From positions 34,452-98,451 of the forward strand of contig CANFKC010000016.1 of the NCBI GenBank assembly GCA_947447265.1: 64,000 nt of DNA. Reading direction: 5' to 3'. The DNA is from Chitinophagaceae bacterium. GTDB lineage: Bacteria; Bacteroidota; Bacteroidia; Chitinophagales; Chitinophagaceae. The notes under the pieces were generated by a model. The model did not search any database. It was given only the letters and a program-made list of their open reading frames with translations, and had not been told where the DNA came from. The position numbers and the translations under genes are program-made. Positions 17,691 to 26,489 of the stretch are shown piece after piece (positions within the stretch are counted from its first letter, which is position 1; each line of letters opens with the position of its first letter).

Positions 17691-18086
17691 ATGAAGAAAG
17701 CTGCATATGTTCTTACTTTGATTTCAGTGGTACTTTGTTACTCATGCGGCAACAATGTGCCAAAGGGCACTGATACAGGCAAAACAATCATGGACTCCAC
17801 AACAAATGGCAAGCTGGTTAAAGTCTCGCCGGATCCGTTGATTTTTGGGGTTTGGTGGTATGCTGGCGAAGATTTACCAAGTGCTAACTTTGTCATTCAA
17901 AAGGATTCTATCTTTTACCCCGATAACTTCCAGTCCTTCCCTTATATATTTTCAGACGATAGCATAAGTATTACCTATGACAGTGGTTATTGTGTGACAA
18001 GCCAATACAAAATGAAGGGCCAGGATACGCTGATGATTTTAAGCGATGATGGATGGGGCACATTTATCAGGAACGGCGGCAGGTAG
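17691..18086 (+). CDS. Hypothetical small lipoprotein
   Basis: 131 residues. The N-terminus is a lipoprotein signal, with hydrophobic core LTLISVVLCYSC and a lipid-attachment Cys followed by Gly-Asn-Asn. The mature part holds two Trp residues in FGVWWYAGEDL, an Asp-rich DSISITYDSGY stretch and a closing DDGWGTFIRNGG. This looks like a small beta-sandwich or lipocalin-like domain. I do not recognise the family. The gene is flanked on both sides by micro-hairpin repeats and has no obvious partner. Confidence 0.75.
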   Translation: MKKAAYVLTLISVVLCYSCGNNVPKGTDTGKTIMDSTTNGKLVKVSPDPLIFGVWWYAGEDLPSANFVIQKDSIFYPDNFQSFPYIFSDDSISITYDSGYCVTSQYKMKGQDTLMILSDDGWGTFIRNGGR

Positions 18087-18101
18087 TAAGTACTTCGCGC
18101 G

Positions 18102-18248
18102 CCAACTAGTCCAAGCGTCCCGCTTGGTCTTAACATTTGCAAGCGTCCCGCTTGCGAAACCCAACTAGTCCAGTTTTTGTAACGCCAATACCACGGAACA
18201 GCGTTGCAAACGCAGCTTTAATCCACTGCAGGTATCTACAGTTTTTCC
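18102..18248. repeat. 147-base repeat, family H2, copy A
   Basis: Contains CCAAGCG-TCC-CGCTTGG, CAAGCG-TCC-CGCTTG and GCGTT-GCA-AACGC hairpins and two CCAACTAGTCC words. It is almost identical to copy B at 18450-18596 and begins 16 bases after the lipoprotein stop. Confidence 0.88.
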
Positions 18249-18251
18249 CCA

Positions 18252-18312
18252 CCTCGTCCGCGTTTGTAACGCGGATGCCACGGATGGGCGTTTGTAACGC
18301 CAGTACAAAACA
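18252..18312. repeat. Micro-hairpin repeat, family H1
   Basis: CCGCGTT-TGT-AACGCGG, then GATGCCACGGATG, then GGCGTT-TGT-AACGCC and CAGTACAAAA. Same unit as at 17571. Confidence 0.8.
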
Positions 18313-18375
18313 CTATTTTTGATTCATGTCAGGCGACAGATACGTTATAGAAGACCAGCATGGAATCCACTTTCT

Positions 18376-18450
18376 CCCGATTTGGCGCAAGTGTTTTTCA
18401 CTTGTGTCTGTTCCGCTGCAAGTCTTTTCGACTTGCGAATAAATCATTAC
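18376..18450. repeat. Micro-hairpin repeat, family H3, copy A
   Basis: CCCGATTTGGCG leads into CAAGTG-TTTTT-CACTTG and GCAAGTC-TTTTC-GACTTGC, then AATAAATCATTACC. Further copies are at 18711 and 19492. Confidence 0.85.
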
Positions 18451-18596
18451 CAACTAGTCCAAGCGTCCCGCTTGGTCTTAACATTTGCAAGCGTCCCGCT
18501 TGCAAAACCCAACTAGTCCAGTTTTTGTAACGCCAATACCACGGAACAGCGTTGCAAACGCAGCTTTAATCCACTGCAGGTATCTACAGTTTTTCC
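18450..18596. repeat. 147-base repeat, family H2, copy B
   Basis: It differs from copy A by a single visible substitution in the part after the second hairpin (TTGCAAAA against TTGCGAAA). The start-to-start distance is 348 bases. Confidence 0.88.
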
Positions 18597-18702
18597 GCCG
18601 TTGTTGGTGTTCTCACCAACAACCATCGGGACGTATTCTATTTGTGCTTTCAATGCAGCTCACTCATCCACTTTTGTAACTCCGATTCGTCGCACGCTAA
18701 CC
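18597..18702. repeat. Hairpin repeat, family H4, copy A
   Basis: The stem TTGTTGGTG-TTCT-CACCAACAA is followed by a conserved tail with CGGGACGTATTCTATTTG, TGCTTTCAATGCA and ATTCGTCGCACGCTAAC. Confidence 0.85.
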
Positions 18703-18710
18703 AAACCTAC

Positions 18711-18798
18711 CCCGATTTGGCGCAAGTGTTTTTCACTTGTGTCTGTTCCGCTGCAAGTCTTTTCGACTTGCGAATAAATTATTACCGCTATATGGCTC
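18711..18798. repeat. Micro-hairpin repeat, family H3, copy B
   Basis: Same CAAGTG-TTTTT-CACTTG and GCAAGTC-TTTTC-GACTTGC pair as at 18376, extended by ATTACCGCTATATGG. Confidence 0.85.
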
Positions 18799-18811
18799 AC
18801 TCGTACGCGTT

Positions 18812-18880
18812 TCCGCCGTTGTTGGTGTTCTCACCAACAACCGTCGGGACGTATTCTATTTCTGCTCCAAGCTCGTCCGG
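18812..18880. repeat. Hairpin repeat, family H4, copy B (truncated)
   Basis: Has the TTGTTGGTG-TTCT-CACCAACAA stem and the CGGGACGTATTCTATTT tail, after which the sequence diverges. The remaining stretch to 19065 shows no repeat and no gene. Confidence 0.8.
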
Positions 18881-19065
18881 GTTTGCTGTCGACCTGCATT
18901 TGTACCCCAGATATAAAAAGCTATTTTGGGAATGCTTGCTACGCCAGTCTAAAAAGCTATTTTTAATTTTCTGGGGCAACCTATACTAAATCGAATACCC
19001 GGCAGACTGTGAGACACTAAAGTAGTTTTAGGAACATTGAAATAATTTAAGAAAATACCCTTAGA

Positions 19066-19464
19066 ATGGACGCAAAACAAATATTCTTTTTAGACCTCTT
19101 AACTATTCTTCCCGGAGAAGTGACTATCTCGGTTGAATGTTATGCAACCAACTTAAATACTCCATTCGGGCCCTTATTCTCACAAAGGAGTGACTGCGAA
19201 TTCATCTTTGAACTAAACCAAGACAATCGTGCGTTTTTTTATGAGGCAATTGCCAGTCATGAGATTATCGATTGCTTCAGCTACGTTGCAATAACAAAAC
19301 CTGATTGCAATAACCTGACAAGAGTTGGAGATAAATTGCTTTTCGAAGCTCATGATGCTATTGAAAATGGTGCTACTTTATCAAATTCTGTGACCATTCC
19401 TCTATGGTTTAACGAAAAGTATGAGCCCCAAAAAGATATGTATTGTGTATCGCAAGAATGGTAA
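19066..19464 (+). CDS. Hypothetical small cytoplasmic protein, orphan in a repeat island
   Basis: 132 residues with no signal peptide. The sequence is acidic, with several Cys and aromatic residues (SVECYATNLN, DCEFIFELNQDN, DCFSYVAI, WFNEKYEPQ). I do not recognise it. The frame is intact from an ATG, and the composition differs from the surrounding repeats, which supports a real gene. A family H3 repeat begins 28 bases after the stop. Like the 8352-8735 gene, it is a lone small protein in a hairpin-rich island. An immunity-type role is one possibility without direct support. Confidence 0.6.
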   Translation: MDAKQIFFLDLLTILPGEVTISVECYATNLNTPFGPLFSQRSDCEFIFELNQDNRAFFYEAIASHEIIDCFSYVAITKPDCNNLTRVGDKLLFEAHDAIENGATLSNSVTIPLWFNEKYEPQKDMYCVSQEW

Positions 19465-19491
19465 CGCCAGTTTATAATCCCCCTCGTCCGC

Positions 19492-19583
19492 CCCGATTTG
19501 GCGCAAGTGTTTTTCACTTGTGTCTGTTCCGCTGCAAGTCTTTTCGACTTGCGAAAAAATTATTACCGCTATATGGCCCACTC
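19492..19583. repeat. Micro-hairpin repeat, family H3, copy C
   Basis: CCCGATTTGG, the two hairpins and ATTACCGCTATATGG as in copy B. The last bases run into an H1 unit. Confidence 0.85.
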
Positions 19584-19637
19584 CTCCGCGTTTGTAACGC
19601 TTATGCCACGGAGTGACCTTCGTAACGCCAGAACAAA
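19581..19637. repeat. Micro-hairpin repeat, family H1, diverged copy
   Basis: CTCCGCGTTTGTAACGC followed by ATGCCACGGAGTG and TTCGTAACGCCAGAACAAA. Both stems are partly broken by substitutions compared with 18252. Between 19638 and 19786 I see only a short unclassified stretch with TCCTCCGTTAGGAGG. Confidence 0.6.
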
Positions 19638-19786
19638 TCCCCTATTTTAATTCATGTAGTACAGGCAAAGACCTACCTTGCACCTTGTCACCTGCATTAC
19701 ATTACCTGGAATGCGCCGTAGGCGCTACCGCTCTGTAGAAAATAGAATGCCAAAGAAACTTCCTCCGTTAGGAGGTACCCTATTCA

Positions 19787-20212
19787 GCCGTTGTTGGTGT
19801 TCTCACCAACTACCATCGGGAGGTATTCTATTTGTGCTTTCAATGCACCTCACTCATTCCCTTTTGTAACGCGGATTCGTCGCACGCTAACGACACCTGC
19901 GCCATGGCGCGACATTAATCTCCCTTCTCTATGGGAGAAAGCCAGTCCCGCTCTTCCAGCGGGAGGTTGGGGATGAGGCCAGAGCAGATAGCGCGTTTTC
20001 TGCAATTGTTGGCGTTCTCACCAACAACAATCTGGACGTATTCTATTTGTGCTTTCAATGCACCTCACTCATTCCCTTTTGTAACGCCGATTCGTCGCAC
20101 GCAAACCACACCTGCGCCACGGCGCGACATTAATCTCCCTTCTCTATGGGAGAAAGCCAGTCCCGCTCTTCCGGCGGGAGGTTGGGGGATGAGGCCAGGG
20201 CAGATAGCGCAT
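19787..20212. repeat. Tandem pair of a 215-base composite repeat (H4 plus a GGGAGA/GCGGGA double hairpin)
   Basis: TTGTTGG words at 19791 and 20006 are 215 bases apart. Each unit holds the H4 hairpin and tail, the GCGCGACATTAATCTCCC word, a TCTCCC/GGGAGA stem, a TCCCGCT-CTTCC-AGCGGGA stem (second copy with a G substitution) and a GATGAGGCCAG ending. The copies differ at scattered positions, so the duplication is not recent. Confidence 0.85.
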
Positions 20213-20372
20213 TTCTTAAAAAAACTACACGGTCATTGTAAGGCACGAAGCAACCTCACGGGAGCATCAGTTTACATAGTCCACACCATCACGTTATCCT
20301 CCTCATTTTCAACCTGTGAAAACACAGTGCATAACGCTTTTTTAAGAGGAGATTAACCGGCAACTTTGCCCT

Positions 20373-20480
20373 ATGAAACAACTATTAGACTACACCTGCA
20401 CGGCACTCAAATCTGCACTTGCCTACAATGCAAAGCAACAAAAGAGCCAACTCTTTTTCAATTTTGCAGGCACTGGTTAA
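20373..20480 (+). CDS. Possible 35-residue open frame, doubtful
   Basis: An ATG at 20373 opens a frame beginning MKQLLDYTCTALK and closing with FNFAGTG. It is preceded closely by CAACTTTGCCCT, which resembles a -7 element. No homologue is known to me. It may be a remnant gene end next to the repeat island, or chance. The flanking stretch 20213-20372 holds a CTGTG-AAAA-CACAG mini-hairpin and no other feature. Confidence 0.18.
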   Translation: MKQLLDYTCTALKSALAYNAKQQKSQLFFNFAGTG

Positions 20481-20509
20481 CACCTCGATAACCAAACACA
20501 AGCCTCAAT

Positions 20510-20995
20510 TTAAACAGCCCCTGATTGCATTTGTTTCATGTGGTTGGTACAGTAAAGCAACAACAATAGCATTACGGGGTCATTACCCTCAGTATAGTTG
20601 TCGTTGGTTTCAATAGCGTAGTTGAAGGATAATTTCGCCCACTGGAAATCAGGATGCAGCGTAATGATTTCCTGTTCCTGCTCATTCATCAATACATAGG
20701 TGCTATGGAAAAAGCCCTTTGGCTTCAGCATATAGGTTGTTCCACCCTCCATGGTAATTATGATCTGGGCTTTCCAGTTATACTTCATGGTACACTTTTC
20801 CGCGCCGTCTTTTGTCATGTGCAGCATAGTGTGCCATATGTTGGATTTGCCTATCTCGTATTTGTCGCCATTAGGTAGCAGCACCTCAGCCTTGGTAGAG
20901 AACCACGATGTGTAATCCAGTTTTCCCATTGCGGTTTCAGTGCTGTCCACAAGTTCAAAATGCCTGTTATGTATGCCTTTAGCCGTGTATCGCAT
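20510..20995 (-). CDS. Hypothetical protein, possibly LURP-one/Tubby-like fold
   Basis: 161 residues, no signal peptide, consisting mostly of predicted beta strands: SWFSTKAEVLLPNG, KYEIGKSNIWHTML, KAQIIITMEGGTTYMLK, FHSTYVLMNEQEQEIITLH and so on. The alternation of short strands and the terminal hydrophobic helix (PVMLLLLLYCTNHM) resemble the LURP-one-related / scramblase-like C-terminal fold. I infer this from pattern only. The protein is probably cytoplasmic or membrane-attached. It stands alone, between the end of a repeat island and a three-hairpin repeat. Confidence 0.7.
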   Translation of the reverse strand: MRYTAKGIHNRHFELVDSTETAMGKLDYTSWFSTKAEVLLPNGDKYEIGKSNIWHTMLHMTKDGAEKCTMKYNWKAQIIITMEGGTTYMLKPKGFFHSTYVLMNEQEQEIITLHPDFQWAKLSFNYAIETNDNYTEGNDPVMLLLLLYCTNHMKQMQSGAV

Positions 20996-21040
20996 ATAAA
21001 TGAATTTAGTACGAAAATAGTAAAATTTTATATCATGCTA

Positions 21041-21147
21041 TTTGCCTGCAAAAGACGATTTAGTCCGAAGGAGTTAAACAATAATAGCCGGGAGTGCAAC
21101 TCCCGGTAGAAATGAATATATAATTCCAACCCTGAAGGAGTTGAACA
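21041..21147. repeat. Three-hairpin structured repeat, second full copy
   Basis: It opens with TTTGCCTGCAAAA, as at 7894. AGTCCGAAGGAGTT, the central stem CCGGGAGT-GCA-ACTCCCGG (21088-21106) and CAACCCTGAAGGAGTTGAAC follow in the same order and spacing. The 309-base gap 20996-21304 contains this element and nothing else recognisable. Confidence 0.75.
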
Positions 21148-21304
21148 TGTTCCTTTTACTGGATTTTGATGGCTAATTGCAGTGGGTATACAAGAACGAC
21201 AATATGTTAAAATACCACGTTTCTGATATTTTTTCTGGAGGCAGCACAATATTCTCTAAAATACTTTGTTTTTAAAAGTGCTTTCTAAAAATAAGGCAAT
21301 ACAA

Positions 21305-22741
21305 ATGGACACACCACAATTAGAAAATCAGCAGCCTGAACAAGAGCCTCAGCCGCAACCGCAACAACAGTTTACGCCGCAGCCCGACCAAGATACCCAA
21401 CAAGACACCGCCTATACGGAATCGCCATTACCTACGGCATCATTATGGGAGCGCAATCGTATAATGCTTAAGGGCCTGTTAGTGGGCACTTTGATATTGC
21501 TCATGCTTATACCGGGCATGTTTGTTGCCAACCTGGTGAATGAGCGCCGCGACCGACAGGCGGAAGTAGTTACCGAAGTAAGCAATAAATGGGCCGGCCA
21601 ACAAACAGTTATCGGGCCGGTATTAATGTTGCCATATAGAGAAAATGTATTGCTGGCGGATGGAAAGGAAAAAGAGATGATTAAAATTGCGTACATACTA
21701 CCCGACGAATTGCGGGTTAATGGCTCGATGACACCCACGGTTAAAAAGCGGAGCCTGTACAGTGTAATGCTATACGGTTCAAAACTGAAGCTGGACGGTA
21801 GTTTTAAAAAGTTGCCCGTTGAGGCGCTGAAATTGCTGCCGTCAAGTATTATGTGGCAGGATGCCCGGCTGGCGCTTTCCGTAGGCGATATGCGGGGCAT
21901 AACAGAGCAGGTAACGCTCAACTGGAATGGCACCCAACAAATACTGGAACCCGGCGTGCCAGATAACAGCTTATTTTCAGAAGGCGTGAGTATACCCGTA
22001 AATGTAAGTGCGGAAACATTAAGCACCTTTTCTATCGACCTCACCCTGAAGGGCTCAGAATACCTTTGCCTGACACCGGTTGGCAAAAGCACAGAAGTTA
22101 CCTTAACTGCCCCCTGGAAGGCGCCCGCATTTGATGGCCAGTATTTGCCGGATAATTCCAGCATAACATCTGATAACTTTAGCGCCCACTGGAAGATACT
22201 ACCCATGTCGCACAACTTTCCGCAATACTGGAAGGAAGCTCGGCAGGAGCTGCAAAAAGGGGCGTTTGGTGTTCGCCTCATACAAACGGTTGATGGCTAT
22301 TCCAAAACAGACAGGTCAGTAAAATATGCGCTGCTGTTCATAGCACTCACATTCACTTTCTTCTTCTTCCTCGAAATATTGCTGAAGCGGCAGATACATG
22401 CTGTGCAGTATATATTGGTCGGTATGGCGCTGATCATTTTCTATACCTTGCTGCTTTCCATATCAGAATATACAGGCTTCAACACAGCTTATTTTATTGC
22501 TGCCCTGGCCACTGTTTCCCTTATCGGCAGCTATGTATTCACTATGTTCAAAAATGGCAAAACAGCTATCGGTTTTATTGCGGCATTGGCTGGCTTGTAC
22601 TTCTATATTTTTATACTTATACAGTCGGAAGATTATGCTCTCTTATTCGGCAGTATTGGCTTGTTCCTGATACTGGCCGTCATCATGTACTTTTCCCGTA
22701 AAATAGATTGGTATGCAACCACAAAAAGAAATGTGATGTAA
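21305..22741 (+). CDS. creD: CreD family inner-membrane protein
   Basis: 478 residues. The N-terminal ~35 residues are a Gln/Pro-rich cytoplasmic tail. A membrane anchor (about 50-72, GLLVGTLILLMLIPGMFV) follows, then a large periplasmic beta-rich region (about 75-345) with the family motif SNKWAGQQTVIGPVLMLPY. Five membrane helices close the protein (about 355-470). CreD proteins are linked to envelope integrity and beta-lactam tolerance in gamma-proteobacteria; the biochemical role is unknown. I chose the ATG at 21305 because an upstream in-frame TTG would add 13 atypical residues. The gene is monocistronic and converges on the HI0933-like gene, with a strong hairpin between them. No creBC-like genes are nearby. 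Confidence 0.92.
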   Translation: MDTPQLENQQPEQEPQPQPQQQFTPQPDQDTQQDTAYTESPLPTASLWERNRIMLKGLLVGTLILLMLIPGMFVANLVNERRDRQAEVVTEVSNKWAGQQTVIGPVLMLPYRENVLLADGKEKEMIKIAYILPDELRVNGSMTPTVKKRSLYSVMLYGSKLKLDGSFKKLPVEALKLLPSSIMWQDARLALSVGDMRGITEQVTLNWNGTQQILEPGVPDNSLFSEGVSIPVNVSAETLSTFSIDLTLKGSEYLCLTPVGKSTEVTLTAPWKAPAFDGQYLPDNSSITSDNFSAHWKILPMSHNFPQYWKEARQELQKGAFGVRLIQTVDGYSKTDRSVKYALLFIALTFTFFFFLEILLKRQIHAVQYILVGMALIIFYTLLLSISEYTGFNTAYFIAALATVSLIGSYVFTMFKNGKTAIGFIAALAGLYFYIFILIQSEDYALLFGSIGLFLILAVIMYFSRKIDWYATTKRNVM

Positions 22742-22765
22742 GCGTTGTGGGTTGCAATATTGTGC

Positions 22766-22792
22766 ATGGCCGCAGCATACTGCTGCGGCCAT
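22766..22792. terminator. Bidirectional hairpin between creD and the flavoprotein gene
   Basis: A perfect 12-base-pair stem, ATGGCCGCAGCA / TGCTGCGGCCAT, with a 3-base loop, lies in the 82-base gap between convergent genes. Confidence 0.75.
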
Positions 22793-22823
22793 TTGTGCCT
22801 CAGGAATATTGTGTTGTATTGCC

Positions 22824-24047
22824 CTATTCCGACCCGCTGCCGGCAATACTGTTCGCGGCTATCCACCCGCTGCTCCACGCATGCTGAAAGTTATAGCCAC
22901 CGGTAATCCCATCAACATCAAGTACTTCACCTGTAAAGTACAGTCCGGGCACAATTTTGCTTTGCATGGTTTGCGGATCTATCTCTGTTAGCGTTATACC
23001 ACCGCAGGTTACAAACTCTTCTTTAAATGTGGTTTTGCCCTTTACATTGTAGCTGTCGCGCAACAAATGCTCTATCAGCTTGTTTTGTGCAATGGCTGGG
23101 AGGTCGCCCCAGCGCACATCATCTTTTATGCCGCATTGCTCAATCATATATTCCCACAACCGGCGGGGCAATTCAAATGGGTTCTTATGCTGTACCAGTT
23201 GCTTACCCTGTTCCCGGCGCAGTTGTGCCAGGGTATCCTTAAGTTCATTGTCATTAACATCATACAGCCAGTTAATGAGGATGGTAAAATTATAGTCGCG
23301 GTCGGCCAGTTCGCGCGCTGCAATTGCTGATGTCTTTAATACTGCTGGTCCGCTCATACCCCAATGGGTAATGAGCAGCGGACCTTCCTGGTTTATTTTA
23401 GTACCGGCAATTTTAATGGTCGCGTTTGGCACTGCTACGCCCATCAGTTCTGTTACCGGGTGCTTGGGTATATTAAATGTAAACAGCGATGGTACGGGCT
23501 GTTGTATAGTATGCCCCATTGCTGTAAGCCAGTTATATTGCTCTGCTTTAGGGAAGCCTCCGGCTGATACCACAACCTTATCTGCTTCGTAGTTCGTTTT
23601 GTCAGCAAAATGGATGGAAAATTTATCTCCTGCCTTTGTAATACCAACAACAGATTTATGGTAAAATACCTGCACTTTATTGCGCATCATTTCCTGCCAT
23701 ATACAGTCAATTATTGTTTGCGAACTATCCGTTACAGGGAACATTCTCCCATCGGGTTCCGTCTTTAGTTGTACGCCTCTTTTCGCAAACCATTGCAGGG
23801 TATCAGCGGGCGTGAAGTTGTATAACGATTTACGCAGCAACTGCTTGCCGCGCGGGTAGCGGGTAAGCAGTTCCGGCACTTCAAAGCACTCATGAGTGAC
23901 ATTGCAACGGCCGCCACCAGAAGCCTTAACTTTTTGCAATGCTTTGCCTTGTTTCTCAAATACGGCAACTTCCACACCATCTCTGTATGGTATATTAGCG
24001 GCCGCGAAGCAACCCGATGCGCCGGCACCTATTATGGCTATATTCAT
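22824..24047 (-). CDS. HI0933/BaiN-family FAD-dependent oxidoreductase
   Basis: 407 residues, cytoplasmic flavoprotein of the YhiN/HI0933 family. The N-terminal dinucleotide-binding motif is IIGAGASGCFAAA (residues 4-16). KASGGGRCNVTH (about 42-53) is the family signature. VVVSAGGFPKAEQYNW and the C-terminal GLYFTGEVLDVDGITGGYN bind FAD. One branch (BaiN) reduces bile-acid intermediates, but most members have no known substrate, and nothing here points to one. The frame is full length and closes with a variable GSGSE tail. Confidence 0.92.
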   Translation of the reverse strand: MNIAIIGAGASGCFAAANIPYRDGVEVAVFEKQGKALQKVKASGGGRCNVTHECFEVPELLTRYPRGKQLLRKSLYNFTPADTLQWFAKRGVQLKTEPDGRMFPVTDSSQTIIDCIWQEMMRNKVQVFYHKSVVGITKAGDKFSIHFADKTNYEADKVVVSAGGFPKAEQYNWLTAMGHTIQQPVPSLFTFNIPKHPVTELMGVAVPNATIKIAGTKINQEGPLLITHWGMSGPAVLKTSAIAARELADRDYNFTILINWLYDVNDNELKDTLAQLRREQGKQLVQHKNPFELPRRLWEYMIEQCGIKDDVRWGDLPAIAQNKLIEHLLRDSYNVKGKTTFKEEFVTCGGITLTEIDPQTMQSKIVPGLYFTGEVLDVDGITGGYNFQHAWSSGWIAANSIAGSGSE

Positions 24048-24112
24048 GAATAATGATAATGAGACTGCAAGATACGATAAGGTGCCACCTTTATAGAGTT
24101 GGTTGAGCTCCT

Positions 24113-25267
24113 TTATTTAGGCATTGCAATAACAACGTCATCAATTTTAAGAAACGCTGTAGCCATGGTCTTTTGGCTATCATTATACTTGAATGGTTTT
24201 TTGTTGCCCGGGTAGGTTAGCGTAAAAGCCGATAGCATGAATTTCTTTCCGTTGAAGTAATAACTTTTATTTGATAGTGAAATTTTTGAGGCGTTTTTTA
24301 TGATCGTTGCTGACTCTGCAACCGTCATAGGGATATTATACATATCGCCATCGTTAACTATGGTTAGTTCTTTTTTGCTATCGTCATAAACCGAAACAGT
24401 TGCAGGGGCTGCGTTAAGTGTTTTAAGTTTATCTTTCTTTATTAATCCGGTATAATGCCCGGCTATTGCCGCTGTTGCCAGCTTTACCTTCGTTGTATCT
24501 AACCCTTTTTCCTGCATTGCGGAATAATAAAAATTACCGGTCATCATTACATTTCGCAGGCTGTCGCTGGTGCACTTGGTAATGGCAATTGCTGCGTCAT
24601 AATCAATGCCATTTTTCCATTTGCCACCAGCCAATTCTGTGAAAGTGGACGAGGAGGAAATGTATTGACTATTGCAGGTTAAAATCTTGTCTTTCGTAAT
24701 TTTTGTGTATTCGTCTGAGCGGAACGAATGCATAATGATATAGTCCATTGTCTGAAGGTAGTCGGTATTGTAAGAGGCTAGTATCAACTGGTTACTCATA
24801 TCTATATCGGCAAAGGTCTCGTACGATGCCCCTCTGTATTTTGCCAGTACATGTTTTACGCCTTTATACTCATAGGTGAAGTAACTACTGCAATGTTCAT
24901 TGAGATATTTTTCATTGATCTTTGTATTTCTCCCTCCCCATTTACCGCTGTAGAATTTTTCTTTAATGTTATCCCTTGAATTTCCGAGAAAGCAAGCGTC
25001 GTTAGTTAGCTTAACATACACATGGCGCTCTTTATCAAGCAAAACAATATACTGTGGTTTAGAATCGACACACGTAAATGTGAATTTCTTTTTGTTGCCT
25101 ATACAGTCATATTCTATCCATTCTGTGCCTGTGCTATTTGTTTGCAGAAAGTAGCCGTAATGGCGGCTGCTCTGGTCGTAAATATAGATCCATACCCGCT
25201 CGTTATCGGCATAACAGTAAGTGGTAATAAACGTAAGGATAGCGCAAGCGAGTAGTATTTTTTTCAT
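24113..25267 (-). CDS. Hypothetical exported protein
   Basis: 384 residues. A signal peptide (MKKILLACAILTFITTYCYA) precedes about 360 residues of Lys/Tyr/Thr-rich sequence with paired beta-strand segments. Examples are RVWIYIYDQSSRHYGYFLQ, YIVLLDKERHVYVKL and KISLSNKSYYFNGKKF. I do not recognise a domain. Several Tyr- and Asn-rich stretches suggest an extracellular beta-sandwich. No T9SS sorting domain is present at the C-terminus (VIAMPK). It stands alone upstream of the convergent-gene region; role unknown. Confidence 0.75.
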   Translation of the reverse strand: MKKILLACAILTFITTYCYADNERVWIYIYDQSSRHYGYFLQTNSTGTEWIEYDCIGNKKKFTFTCVDSKPQYIVLLDKERHVYVKLTNDACFLGNSRDNIKEKFYSGKWGGRNTKINEKYLNEHCSSYFTYEYKGVKHVLAKYRGASYETFADIDMSNQLILASYNTDYLQTMDYIIMHSFRSDEYTKITKDKILTCNSQYISSSSTFTELAGGKWKNGIDYDAAIAITKCTSDSLRNVMMTGNFYYSAMQEKGLDTTKVKLATAAIAGHYTGLIKKDKLKTLNAAPATVSVYDDSKKELTIVNDGDMYNIPMTVAESATIIKNASKISLSNKSYYFNGKKFMLSAFTLTYPGNKKPFKYNDSQKTMATAFLKIDDVVIAMPK

Positions 25268-25400
25268 GGTTACAGGATAAGCGCTAGTAATGTATTAGCA
25301 CTGTAAAGCTAATGCGTATGAAACCTATTGCAAAAGTTTTAGGTAAAATTCTAGTTAACGAATGGTAAGCAGTTTAATATTAGTCAGCCTCTCCTAAATC

Positions 25401-25435
25401 AAAAACTCCCTCCGGCTTGCGCCGAAAGGAGTTTT
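25401..25435 (-). terminator. Terminator of recA
   Basis: AAAACTCC and GGAGTTTT form the base, and CGGC/GCCG the tip, of a hairpin. On the minus strand it is followed by a T-rich tail. It lies 31 bases beyond the recA stop. Confidence 0.8.
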
Positions 25436-25466
25436 CATTGTACTTACTAAGTAATCAATGCCTGCA

Positions 25467-26486
25467 CTAAGCCACAACCTGTAGTGCTGCACGTATTTTG
25501 CCTTCAATTTCGTTGGCAACTTCAGGGTTATCCTGCAGGAAGGTTTTAACCGAATCTCTGCCCTGACCAACTTTACTATCGTTATAGCTGTACCAAGAAC
25601 CACTTTTTTGAAGTATCGCCAAATCAACACCCATATCTATTATTTCGCCTACTTTACTGATGCCTTCACCGAATATGATATCGAATTCAACCTGGCGGAA
25701 AGGTGGTGCAACTTTATTTTTTACCACTTTTATGCGCGTACGGTTACCGTTGGCTACATCTCCATCTTTTATCTGGCTGATACGGCGGATATCCAAACGT
25801 ACTGAAGCATAGAATTTAAGGGCATTACCACCGGTTGTTGTTTCAGGGTTACCGAACATAACACCGATCTTTTCACGAAGCTGGTTAATGAAGATGCAGC
25901 AACAGCCTGTGCGGGAAATAGTAGCAGTGAGTTTCCTGAGCGCCTGGCTCATTAACCTTGCCTGAAGACCCATTTTGCTTTCGCCCATTTCACCTTCCAA
26001 TTCACCTTTCGGTACCAATGCCGCCACAGAGTCAATTACGACTACATCAACAGCGCCTGAGGAAATAAGGCGATCGGCAATTTCCAATGCCTGCTCACCA
26101 TAATCTGGCTGAGAAATGATAAGGCTGTCTACATCAACACCTAATTTAGTTGCGTATGCAGAATCAAAAGCGTGCTCCGCATCTATAATAGCGCAGATAC
26201 CACCTTTTTTCTGTGCCTCAGCAATGGTGTGAATGGCAACCGTAGTTTTACCAGATGATTCCGGTCCGTATATTTCAATGATACGGCCGCGAGGTAACCC
26301 ACCTACACCCAGAGCAACATCGAGTCCAAGGGAACCGGTAGAGATAACTTCCATGGGTTCATGGCCTTTCTCACCCAGCATCATCACCGAACCCTTACCA
26401 TAATCTTTTTCAATTTTGTCCATCGCCAGCTTGAGGACTTTCAACTTATCGTCTGACATATCTATAGCTTTTTTTGTTTCCTTCAT
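25467..26486 (-). CDS. recA: Recombinase RecA
   Basis: 339 residues. It is the DNA strand-exchange and LexA-coprotease protein. It has the Walker A GPESSGKT (about 74-81), the Walker B region [18 protein letters not shown], loop L1 with [20 protein letters not shown], loop L2 with [21 protein letters not shown], and the C-terminal domain with GSWYSYND. Start at 26486 (MKETKK) or at 26459 (MSDDKL); both give a normal N-terminus. An 11-base-period direct repeat (TAGGTCAAAA twice, 26490-26510) lies right before the start. It contains a TACTTTTG -7-like element on the minus strand. Confidence 0.98.
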   Translation of the reverse strand: MKETKKAIDMSDDKLKVLKLAMDKIEKDYGKGSVMMLGEKGHEPMEVISTGSLGLDVALGVGGLPRGRIIEIYGPESSGKTTVAIHTIAEAQKKGGICAIIDAEHAFDSAYATKLGVDVDSLIISQPDYGEQALEIADRLISSGAVDVVVIDSVAALVPKGELEGEMGESKMGLQARLMSQALRKLTATISRTGCCCIFINQLREKIGVMFGNPETTTGGNALKFYASVRLDIRRISQIKDGDVANGNRTRIKVVKNKVAPPFRQVEFDIIFGEGISKVGEIIDMGVDLAILQKSGSWYSYNDSKVGQGRDSVKTFLQDNPEVANEIEGKIRAALQVVA

Positions 26487-26489
26487 TGA

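Noticed and set aside
17571..20212. Possible CRISPR array
   Set aside because: Repeats are interleaved families with unequal spacing and internal hairpins. There are no unique spacers of constant length and no cas genes.
21412..22281. 289-residue open frame on the minus strand inside creD
   Set aside because: Lies opposite a clear CreD coding region. Its Ser/Arg-rich composition is that of antisense translation.
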